From assembly GCA_039621445.1 (NCBI GenBank), contig CP154956.1:85246474-85310473 (forward strand): DNA of 64,000 nt, read 5' to 3'. Each line of letters begins with the position of its first letter. Position 1 is the first letter of the stretch. This DNA is from Euglena gracilis (lineage: Eukaryota; Euglenida; Euglenophyceae; Euglenales). Below are positions 23,695 to 32,627 of the stretch, piece by piece. Made by a program: the position numbers and the translations under genes. The notes under the pieces were generated by a model, which searched no databases, was not told the origin of the DNA, and worked only from the letters and a program-made list of their open reading frames with translations.

Positions 23695-23954
23695 ACAATT
23701 CCTCAAGGCAATGGACTTGTAAAATTTTCGGTGGCGGTCCCTCGCCGAACATGTACCAAAAGGGCAAAAAAAAAACACAGGCAAAAATGATGGTTTCAAT
23801 TTTCCCTTGATTGCAAGGTTGAACTTGAAATCAACCAAAATGTCTCAAAAATTAGTACTTTGGTTGTTTTCCTCAAAGATAGGCAAAATCCGCCATTTTA
23901 TTCCATTTTGCCACTTTTGTTGCTTAAAACCTATTTCCAGGGCCCGACGCCTGT

Positions 23955-24819
23955 CTTGAAAATCAACTGACATTAACGGGTTTTAGCAGGGGCGCCGTTA
24001 CAATGAAACGGTTTTCAAGACAGGCGTCCGTTACAATGAAATGGTTTTCAGAGGGGCACCGTTACTATAAAACGGTTTTCAGAGGGGCGCTCATTTACTT
24101 GGGATGCAGTTTTTGGGAGGTCTTTGGCCTGAAATTGGGGTTTATTTTGCAATACTTTCCTTTTGGTCAATTTTGGGGAATTTCTGAAATAGAATACATT
24201 GCAGCATGGCTGAAATCTAAGGCCATCTGCAGAAAACCCTTGCAAAGAGCTATTGATCAAGGGGCAACATGGCAGGTGAACAGTTGATTTTGGAATTTGC
24301 GAAAAGGGTCAGAACATGCGATTGGCGATTTTCAGGCGCTGTGAAGTGTGGCTGAGTTCTGTGGGTACCAAGCGAAAGGTCTAGGGGTGAGCTTTCAATT
24401 GATATGCTGTATGGCACCTGCGGTGTGGGATTTCACAAAATAAGATGTCAAATTTTGGAATACTCCAGGGATGGAGGGGCTTTCAGACTGGTACTCCCAC
24501 ACGAGGTTTTGCCACTCGGCCATGAAGAACAATCTATTAAAAAAAAATAAGGAATCCAAATTTCTCTTTTCAGAACGGTCAACTTACATTAACGGGTTTT
24601 AGCAGGGGCGCCGTTACAATGAAACGGTTTTCAAGACAGGCGTCTGTTACAATAAAACGGTTTTCAAGGCAGGCATACGTTACAATGAAACGGTTTTCAG
24701 AGGGGCGCCATTTCTATAAAACAGTTTTCAGAGGGGCGCCGTTTTCTTGACGAAAACCACAAAAAAACGGCAAAAAAAAACATCGTGGGGGATACTAATC
24801 GTCGAAGGTTGTTCAAGAC
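23955..24819. repeat. two clusters of GTTACAATGAAACGGTTTTC direct repeats
   Basis: Clusters at about 23,970-24,095 and 24,585-24,745 repeat a unit of about 30 bp (GTTACAATGAAACGGTTTTC plus AGGGGCGCC). Between them is sequence related to the S-element body. A partial unit reappears at 26.2 kb beyond element E, so E was inserted into this repeat. Confidence 0.7.
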
Positions 24820-26159
24820 GGCTCCGTGCGGAAAATCGCGGGTGACCAAATTGCGGGTCGGGCCGACCTGGTCGGCCCGACCTGTGGTCGGCCCGACCTG
24901 TGTGGGTGGCTTACCGACCTGTGTGGGTCGGGCCGACCAGGTCGGGCCGACCCACAATATTCCGCACTACCCCCCCCCTTTTTTGAAATTTAAGCCCCCC
25001 CCCTGAAAAAAACTTGTCCAAATCACCCCAAAACCAGTCAAAACCCACTTAAATGGCTCCAGAACCCCCCAATCGGGGGTGAATATGCAAAAACTTGGGG
25101 GGAAAATGCCCATTTTTGGCCACTTTGGGGAAAAGCATAGGGGGTGCTTCAGCACGAAATCTCCCCGGGCAGTCAATTGGGGGGGGGGGGTTTGAAATTT
25201 TTTTTAAAAGGGGGGGGACGTTTGGTCAATTAGGGGGGGTAACAAAATCCCTTTGCTGCCGGACCGTTTTGTGAGCATCCGCAATCAGACACCGAGTGTC
25301 GGATGGCGCCTTCGGCGCCCTTGGTCGTCTAACCCGAAGCCTAACCCCAACCCTAACCTAAACCCTAAACCCTAAACCTAACCCTAACCTTGAACGTAAC
25401 CCGAACCCTAACCCTAAACCAAACCCTAACCTTAAACGTAACCTGAACCCTAACCCCAACCCTAACCCGAAACCCTGACCCTGACCCTATACCAAACCCT
25501 AATCTACCCACCTTATAACCGGAGCGATGTAACGGCCTACGCATCCGCGTTGTCGGCGAATGCGACCGCGATTCGGCCCGTAGGGTTCGATTTGGCGCCC
25601 GATCTGCGCCGGCAGGGACTGCGAATGGAACGGTTGGATCCGGCTCCGTCCCGTGCATGGGACTGGTGTCGGTAAAATCGTACTTTGGCTCCGGAGCCGA
25701 GATAGGGTTCCGGTCCCGCCCGCGTCTGCACCGCATTCGCGAAACCGCCCGTGCGTGAGCACGGGCCTACGTGCTTGTCCGAACCCTAACCCAAACCCTA
25801 ACCCCAACCCTGACCCAGTTTGTAGGTATGTGCAAAGACAATGTTTTTCCCAAAAGTGGCCCAAAATGGGCATTTTCCCCCCAAGTTTCTGCATATTCAC
25901 CCCCGATTGGGGAGTTTTGGAGCCATTTAAGTGGGTTTTGACTGGTTTTGGGGTGATTTGGACATAAGTTTTTTTCAGGGGGGGGGGGGGCTTAAATCTC
26001 CAGAAGGGGGGGGGTAGTGCGGATAATTGCGTTTCCTACCGACCAGGTCGGCCCGACCCACACAGGTCGGCCCGACCAGGTCGGGCCGACCAGGTGGTCA
26101 GGCCGACCATGGTCGGGCCGACCCGCAATTTGGTCACCCGCGATTTTCCGACCAGGGCC
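24820..26159. mobile_element. Mutator-like non-autonomous element E, 9-bp TSD
   Basis: Ends GGCTCCGTGCGG and CCGACCAGGGCC. The perfect 9-bp direct repeat GTTCAAGAC lies at 24,811-24,819 and 26,160-26,168. Terminal inverted repeats hold GCGGGTGACCAAATTGCGGG and arrays of the palindromic word GGTCGGSCCGACC, bounded by a C-tract/TTTAAG/C-tract box. Inside are two inverted copies of the CCAATCGGGGGTGAATAT block, one hairpin cassette (25,240-25,330) and CCCTAA-like repeats. No transposase. The 9-bp TSD matches the MULE superfamily. Confidence 0.85.
25330..25510. repeat. interstitial CCCTAA-like repeats inside element E
   Basis: Degenerate CCCTAA/ACCCTGAA units. They directly follow the cassette end TTGGTCGTCTAACCC and lie within element E, so they are transposon cargo rather than a chromosome end. 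A second short run is at 25,780-25,815. Confidence 0.9.
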
Positions 26160-26761
26160 GTTCAAGACAGGCGTGCGGGCCCTGTGAAATAGGTTTTAGA
26201 ACAATCGACTGCACTAACGGTTTTAGCAGAGGCGCAGGGCGGCCCCAAGGCGTCAGGCAGTCAATTTTTGTATAGAAACCATTCCAATTTGATCCTTGTG
26301 TTGCCCCAGCAGGGGAAAAAAGGCTGAAACATTTTTTGAAAAGAATAATTTTCCGGCCAAACCCCGAAGGCTTTTTTGAAATTTTTGAAATTTGAAATTT
26401 TGATAAAGAAATCAGGGTTTTTTGACTTGTTTTTAACAAGCTGCCACCAATGCATTGTACAATAAGAAATTTTGCAAAAACGAGCACCACAACACCGTGC
26501 GTCCACAGACACCGGTTCGGGCGTGAAGCCAGAGCCCCCGAAACACGGTATCAAAAAACTGTGTCCCAGACACCGGTTCGGGGGTGAAGCCGGTGCCCGG
26601 GACACTGGTTCGGGCGTCAACCTCATCGGAAATTAAAATACTGTTAGGGGACTTGGTCTTCGGACGTTTGCTGGGGGAGCACACGGCTGGCCGACAGCGT
26701 GACGGAAGCCGGGTCATGTTGTTAAGCTTATTTCGGGTGACTAATTTGGTGCCATTTCCTA
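26160..26761. other. repeat remnants, no gene
   Basis: Contains the continuation of the direct repeat interrupted by E, then at 26,490-26,640 four CACCGGTTCGGGCG-type S termini. A stretch at 26,690 shares CACGGCTGGCCGA with 5.3 kb. Confidence 0.45.
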
Positions 26762-27161
26762 ATAAAAATTGTGGGCATAACCCCTTTTACGCTGTATATA
26801 CGGGTTATGGCCCACAATTTTTCTGTAAATTGTGAACAGCCTGTTCACGATTATCAGGGCGTTAATTTGGGGGGTCCAATTATCGTCCTGATAATGGTGA
26901 ACAGAAACGCTGTGACAAAAAATACTTCAATTTATGGGATTTTCTGAGGAAAACCTGCTGGTCCTGGAAAACGAGATATGATCTAATGGCCAAGTTATTG
27001 GGGGGCACTTTGAGGGGGGGGGCCAGGCGCCGAAGGTCCGGTCCCCCCCAAAGGCCCCCACGATGCTTGGCCACAAGGCGATTTTCAGCCAGAGCCGAAG
27101 GGTGTGGATTCCCATTTTGTACCATACCATTGCACCATGTACCAGTTTATTTCTTCGTACA

Positions 27162-27975
27162 ATGGCCAAGAAGGCAGCAAACACTATGGACAGAATGTTG
27201 CCCCATCCCCCAAAAGTTGCTGAATTTTTGGCCACACTAAAACAGGGGTGGACCAAACAGTTGAACCTTGTTCAGGATCCCTTGCGTTGTACATTCCCCC
27301 CCCCCTTGTCCTTGACACGCCAAAGTACGGGGAAAGTGCGGTTGACACGGGGGGTGTGTCATGGACACGCCGTGTCATGGGAACCGTACCACAAAACATG
27401 CAGCAAAATGATGGCCAGGTAATCTGGGCCTCGGTTTGAGGGCCCAATCACCATAGCATCAACAATAACTCCATTGGAACGCTCATATCTCACTAAATCA
27501 CCAAACTCAAAAGAAGATGAGTTCAAAGCCATGGTTCTGTACAGAAAATGGCAACCAATTAGCTCCAGAGACGTGAAGTGTGTCAAAAACAATTTACTCT
27601 TTTTAGGTACGGGAAAAGTGCGGTTGACACGGGGGGTGTGTCATGGACAAGGCGTGTCAAGGACAAGGGGGGGGGAATGTAGCCTTCTGGCGGAGGCGAC
27701 CAAAAAGAAAGCATCCGGAACGGAAGGGACAGATCCACACCTTCTCGAATTTGAGGATGTGTGCATTGCGCTTGGCGCTGTCTACGACGAACTGGATCCT
27801 TTCCTTTGTGCATGTGTTGTTTGATGGGCAAGCGGTCATCAAACAATGTGAGGACCAACGCCGGGTACAGTGCGGCCAACAATTCAAACACCGGCAACTG
27901 AAAGCATGCACGTTCAGGGGCTATTCATTCGTGGAAACCGCGTTAGAGTCGTTGCTGTCCTGCCCTAACCACTAA
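27162..27975 (+). pseudogene. family 3 recombinase-element protein, N-terminal part, disrupted
   Basis: Starts MAKKAANTMDRMLPHPPK, matching family 2 MAKRTANFVNGLLPPPPR. A MITE (27,292-27,679) interrupts it at PLRCT. After the MITE, SLLAEATKKKASG and LEFEDVC align with family 2 LLAQGNTKKKSG and LEFAKLC. After a frameshift near 27,810, LFDGQAVIKQCEDQR aligns with LFDEASVIEQCVAQR. No recombinase catalytic region survives. The alignment is by eye but collinear over about 150 residues. Confidence 0.65.
27292..27679. mobile_element. TA-flanked MITE nested in the family 3 gene
   Basis: Termini CATTCCCCCCC...TTGTCCTTGACACGCC are mirrored by GGCGTGTCAAGGACAAGG...GGGGAATG, with TA on both sides (27,290-27,291 and 27,680-27,681). 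Subterminal GCGGTTGACACGGGGGGTGT is repeated at both ends. It splits the coding region of the host element. Confidence 0.8.
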
Positions 27976-28080
27976 TCTTGAACAGCCTGTTCATGATTAT
28001 CAGGGCGTTAATTTGGGGGTGTTTTTAATTAACGCCCTGATAATCGTGAACAGGCTGTTCACGATTTACAGGGCATGAAA

Positions 28081-28510
28081 TGAACAGGGTGTACGAGAAA
28101 AACAAATTCTCGCTGAAGACTCTTTACAGAAACAGTGGAGGCCAGGCACAGCGGGGGGGGGGGCGAGCGGTTGCGCGGGGGGGGGGGTCCGAAACCGCCA
28201 GGTGAGTTTTATGCCAGGCACAGTAGGGGGGGAGGGGGGCGCGAGCGGCCGCCCGGACGGCTGCGCAGGGGCCGCGCAGGGGGGGAGGGGGGGGGGGTCC
28301 CGGACCCCCCCCCCCAAGCGGCGCGCCTAGCCTCCATTGCATCATGGTTGAGCATCGGAAAACGCATCAACGAAGGTAGGTCGGTACACATGCAGTGACT
28401 GACAGACAGCAATCTGCAGTGCGTTGATTCTGGGGGTCCAATTAACGCCCCGTAATCCGTGATCATGTCCACGAAATACAGGGCAGGCGTCGGGCCTCTG
28501 TTCACGGTTA
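28081..28510. other. G-rich repeat with GGCACAG-type ends, possible right end of family 3 element
   Basis: Contains two G-tract/GCGAGCGG blocks headed by CCAGGCACAG and closed by GCCTAGCCTCC; an inverted relative is at 38.9-39.25 kb. Beyond it are weak copies of the family 3 end words. Confidence 0.4.
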
Positions 28511-29030
28511 CAAATTTTGAGATGTGAATTCCTTATTTATTGCGGCAATTCCTAATTTTGAGAAGGAAATTCCTAATTTCATGTGCAAATTCCCAATTTT
28601 GAGTGGCAAATGCCTATTTCGGGTGTAAAATATAGAAATTTGAGTGGTAATCCCCAATTTGGTGCAAGTGCCTAATTTTGAGTGGCAAATTCATAATTAA
28701 TGAAAAGGTTACAAACTTTGAGGGCAAATCCCTAATTTGGTGGGCCAATTCCCAACTTCGAGTAGGAATTTGGGATGCAAAATTCCAATTTGGGGGGTTT
28801 AATATCCATTTTTTGGAAAGGAAATGCCTGATTTTCAAATTTTCAAACTTCAAATTTTAGATGCAAATGCATAATTTTGGGGTAAAATACTAATTTCGGG
28901 TGGAAAATGTCCAATTTTTTGGGGCCAACCCCTGATTTTCGGGGGCAAATGCCTAATTTGAGGTGCAAACTCCAAAATTTTGGAAGCAAATGCGTAATTT
29001 TGGGTTGCAAATGCCTACCATAACCATATC
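28511..29030. repeat. degenerate minisatellite, about 28-bp unit
   Basis: Repeats of a TTGAGTGGCAAATTCCTAAT-like phrase with frequent substitutions. Long open frames are absent or repetitive. Confidence 0.75.
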
Positions 29031-29264
29031 AGACCCCCCCCATATCAGACCCCCCCCCCCCGTGGATGGCTGATTATTGAGTGGTAAAACCCCAATTTCG
29101 AATGGTCACTGCCTATTTTGGGCTTTTTTTTTTGGTTTTCTTTGAACTGATCATCCAAAAATTCAACCATTTTCAGCCTTGTGGTTCATCTGGGGCCATT
29201 TTCTGCCACTTTATGTCACACGGGACAGTGGGGAAGTGTTCCTGCGTCCCCCCCCCCTGCGCGC

Positions 29265-29600
29265 CAGTGGTTTTTTTAAGGCCGGGGGGAGGGGGGGTTC
29301 CCCCACCCACCCCCTGGGGGGGGGGGGTCCCGGGGGACCCACAAAAAAAAATGGCCAAAAAAATCGCGAAAAGTGCTAAAAATAGCACCTTTTCTATACA
29401 CAAATTGTGGCTGAGCCCAGATTTCAGCCTGAAAACGTGTTCATGACCACGAATTTCAGGGCAGGCATTTGGCGGGCTGAACACGTTTTTAAAATATTTC
29501 GGCGCCTTCGGCGCCGAAAACCATGGAGGTTGGCCATCCAGTTCATCCCGACTTCCAATAATCTGCATACCTCTTTCAAGCCCCCCCCCCTGGCAACGTG
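29265..29600. repeat. family M related copy, carrying a mini element
   Basis: GGTTTTTTTAAGGCCGGGGG, the hairpin-forming G/C blocks and GCTAAAAATAGCAC match the family M MITE at 29,854. The right end is unclear. A roughly 100-bp family 2 derivative sits inside, just before the GGCGCC palindrome. Confidence 0.6.
29394..29489. mobile_element. 96-bp minimal derivative of recombinase family 2
   Basis: Consists only of the left end (ATACACAAATTGTGGCTGAG to GAAAACGTGTTCA) joined to the right end (TGACCACGAATTTCAGGGC to GAACACGTTTTT) of the element at 36.1-37.6 kb. The flanks match an uninterrupted relative at 29,985-30,005. A two-ended deletion product or solo site. Confidence 0.7.
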
Positions 29601-29609
29601 CAGATCATT

Positions 29610-29660
29610 GGCCTTGACGATTCCAGAGGTCGGGGACCATGAATCTTTATGAATACATTT
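29610..29660. mobile_element. decayed Mutator-like terminus
   Basis: CGTGCAGATCATTGGCC, TTGACGATTCCAGAGGTCGG matches the outer terminal repeat of elements I and B with a few changes. No partner end was found. A similar remnant lies at 39,575-39,660. Confidence 0.5.
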
Positions 29661-29853
29661 ACATTTGCATATGTGAAGCCCTCCCGCGACCCACACATGG
29701 ACGGTTTCCGTCCCAGTAGGAGCCAACAATTGGAACTTTTATTAGGAATTGACACCCAAATTAGGAATCAAAATTGCCAAAAAATGTGTGATAATAATTG
29801 GATCTGTTTTTGGATCCAAAAGTTCTAAAAATTGGTCGCAGCTGACATTGTAT

Positions 29854-30587
29854 CAGGGGTTTTTTTAAGACTGGGGGGGGAGGGGGGTCCCCCCCACCCA
29901 CCCACCTCCTGGGGGGGCCCCCCTGGGGGGGGGGGGTCCCGGGGGACCCACAAAAAATGGCCGAAAAATCGCGAAACGTGCTAAAAATAGCACTTTTCGG
30001 CGCCGAAAAGTATATCCCACCCCCTCCGGGGGGACCCCCCCAGGGGGGGGGGCTCGGCCGAACCCACCCACCTTCAGGGGCGGGGGGGGAAATGCGCTCG
30101 CCCGGCCTCGGAAAAAATGCGCAAAAATGCGCAAAAAAATGCGCAAAAAATGCGCATTTTTGGAAAAAATGCGCAAAAATGTGCAAAATCCGAGAAAAAA
30201 TGCGCAAAAATCACGAAAATGCAAAAATTACCCAAAAACATGCAAAAATGGCACCAAATTTGAAGAAATTATGTAGAATAATGAGGAAAATGTAAGTTTC
30301 AAAAAAAGTCGAAAATTTCAAATTTTTGCAAAAAATTGCAAAAATGGTCAAAAAATGCGAAAATTTTGGAAAATCACGAAAAATGTGCCAAAAAGCAAAA
30401 AAATGCGCTGAAAAAAACGAAAAAATGCGCAAAAAATGCGAAAAAATGCGCATTTTTGGAAAATTTGAAAAAATGCGCAAAAAAATGCGAAAAAAATGCG
30501 AAAAAATGCGAAACGCATCCCCCCCCCCCCTGCACCCTACACCCCCCCCTCCCCCCCCCCCGGGGTCCACGACTAAAAAAACCCCTG
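29854..30587. mobile_element. hAT-like MITE, family M copy 3, 8-bp TSD
   Basis: Starts CAGGGGTTTTTTTAAGACTG and ends GACTAAAAAAACCCCTG. The direct repeat CATTGTAT flanks it (29,846-29,853 and 30,588-30,595). It carries G/C tracts and the 430-bp TGCGCAAAAA module also found at 10.7-11.1 kb. Non-coding. Confidence 0.85.
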
Positions 30588-30689
30588 CATTGTATGTGAG
30601 GCCACACCGGGAGGGGGGCATGGTACTATCAGTTTTTGATTATCCCCCCCCCACGGAGCCGAAAACTATGGGGGGGGGATCGCCCGGGT

Positions 30690-30969
30690 CCCCCGCCACA
30701 GGTATTTTTGCTATGCCTGTGACGCCTAGTATGAAGGTTGTGAACAAGAGTCGAGGCAGATGTGGTGCCCGAAATGTCAGTCAGCGGAGAGGCATAATGC
30801 AGGGTTTGTGGCAGCCATCTTGAAGGATTACAAGGAACGTGTTCCTGATGCCGGAGGGAAGATTTTGAAGCACAAGCAGCTGAGTCAGACTGCATTCGTC
30901 ACTGAGTGGGTGAAAAAAACTGGCTGTGGTGTACTGGCTTTGAGTTTGTCTACCATGCGGATCGTCTGA
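30690..30969 (+). pseudogene. fragment with two CxxC pairs (zinc-ribbon-like), unknown
   Basis: The frame reads CYACDA, a TAG stop, YEGCEQESRQ, MWCPKC and then a non-repetitive tail (AAILKDYKERVPDAGGKILK, SQTAFVTEWVKKTGCG) ending TGA at 30,967. The two CxxC pairs suggest a zinc ribbon. The in-frame TAG and missing ends suggest a pseudogene or one exon. No relation to the neighbouring recombinases was seen. Confidence 0.35.
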
Positions 30970-31510
30970 AAAAAATTTGGGGGGGGAATAATCACCCAGG
31001 TCCAACTTTCCTGTTTTCGGGCGAAAAGTGGGGGTCCACCGGGGAAATAATCGGAATGTTATAGTAACACCTTGGTGCTGTTTTACACCAGTTTCATAGT
31101 CTGGGAAATTTTGGACAGTCAGATTTCACAAATGGGGGGGGGGGGCGCAGGTTGTCGGGTTGCAAGGGGGGGGAGGGGGGGTCCGGGGTCTGGACCAAAG
31201 AAATTTTGTTGGGGAGCCCAGGTACCGGGGGGGGGGGGTCCCGCAAGACCCCCCTGTCGGGGTCCGAATTTAACCGGACGGGGGGGGGGGGGGAGGGGAG
31301 GGCTCCGTGCGGATTTCCGGTGGTCGCCGTCGTGGTGGTCGGGCCGACCATGGTCGGCCCGACCTGTGGAGGTCCGGCCGACCACCATTTTGTGCACCCC
31401 CCCCCCCCCTTCTGGAGATTTAACCCCCCCCCCCCCCCTCGGGGAAAACAGAACTGAGTCGATTTTGTGAGTCACTGGTCACCCCCCGCACCCCCCTCAA
31501 ATAAATTTCA

Positions 31511-31895
31511 ATTTTGAGGACTACAGCCGGCTGTTCAGAAACGTGATAAATTGGCCCCTACAAGGTACCAGCTACCCCAAAGAGCCGCCCAACTAGGGTT
31601 AATACACATGGGGGGACCCTCGCTCGGCGCCTTCAGCGCCTCGCTCAGGTCCCCCCATGTTTTTTACCCTAGTTGGGCGGCTCTTTGGGTTCGCTGGGTA
31701 CCTTGTAGAGACCAATCTAACAACGTTGAGCGGGAAATGTTCTGCTGTTTGGATAAGAATCGTAACCCTAACCCTACTCCTTCAAATAACGTCATAAATT
31801 CTTTTTTGACGCAGGAAAACGCCATCAGCAAATTCTTTTGCAGGGCACCTTCGGCGCCCTAGGTTGACTGGCAAGGAGGAGAAGCAGGAAAAAAA
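31511..31895 (+). repeat. 385-bp repeat with about 155-bp hairpin and A-rich 3' end, copy 1
   Basis: Runs from ATTTTGAGGACTACAGCC to GAAGCAGGAAAAAAAT. The part 31,555-31,708 folds back: CCCAAAGAGCCGCCCAACTA pairs with TAGTTGGGCGGCTCTTTGGG around CATGGGGGGACC/GGTCCCCCCATG. The copy at 63,321-63,709 is inverted. There are no terminal inverted repeats and the 3' end is A-rich, which could mean retroposition. Confidence 0.8.
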
Positions 31896-32029
31896 TATCC
31901 TTGGGTGGTGGGGTCGGTGGGCCCTTGATGGGGGTAAAAAACCAATGATGAAACAGGGAATACATGAAAATCCTTTAGAAATGCAAGCATTCTGCATCAC
32001 GAGAGGCAGGAAACTCCTCCCTCCACCCC

Positions 32030-32330
32030 CATCCGAACCTCAAATAACAAAATCCCTTCTGAGTTGGCAACATACTCGGGGGCTAAGTTGTTTATGTGGC
32101 TCACTTTGGCATTGGCGGGGGGGGGGGCTCTGCCCCCCCCGCACCCCCCCTCAAATAACAAAATCCCTTCTATGTTGGCAACATACTCGGGGGCTAAGTC
32201 GTTTTTGTGGCTCACTTTGGCATAGGCGGGGGGGGGGGGGGGCTCCGCCCCCTCGCACCCCCCCTCAAATAACAAAATCCCCCCTATGTTGGCAACATAC
32301 TTGAGTGCTAAGTCCTTTTTGTGCAAAATT
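32030..32330. repeat. hairpin cassette array, type 2 (three units)
   Basis: Units of about 100 bp: CAAATAACAAAATCCC, TTGGCAACATACTCGGGGGC, TGGCTCACTTTGGCATAGGC, then a G-tract, CTCCGC and a C-tract. The same units, inverted, occupy the L elements at 17.2-17.5 and 19.0-19.25 kb; one lies at 41.45-41.56 kb. Confidence 0.85.
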
Positions 32331-32627
32331 TTGACATTATATTGAAAATCCAATGGAGAGAGGTGTTCTTTTGCCAAAAGTGGCCCAAAATGGGCATTTC
32401 CCCCCAAGTTTTTGCATATTCACCCCCGATTGGGGGGTTCTGGAGCCATTTAAGTGGGTTTTGACTGGTGTTGGGGTGATTTGGACAAAAGTTTTTTTCA
32501 GGGGGGGGGGGCTTTTACTACAAAAAAGAGGTCTCGGACGCCGGTTCTGTCCAAAGCCCGGCGTTCCAAACGCCGGTTCCGTCCGAACCCACGTATTTGT
32601 GTTCCCCTTTAGGCTTTCTTTAGCACA

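Larger units (their letters stand above)
26762..28080 (+). mobile_element. Crypton-like recombinase element, family 3 (degenerate)
   Basis: The left side has a 60-bp palindrome around ATTGTGGGC...GCCCACAAT, then GTGAACAGCCTGTTCACG and ATTATCAGGGCGTTAATT. The same words return inverted at 27,978-28,065, and weaker copies at 28,430-28,510 may be the true right end. Between them lies the pseudogene at 27,162. The end palindromes are unlike those of families 1 and 2, but the protein is homologous. Confidence 0.6.
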
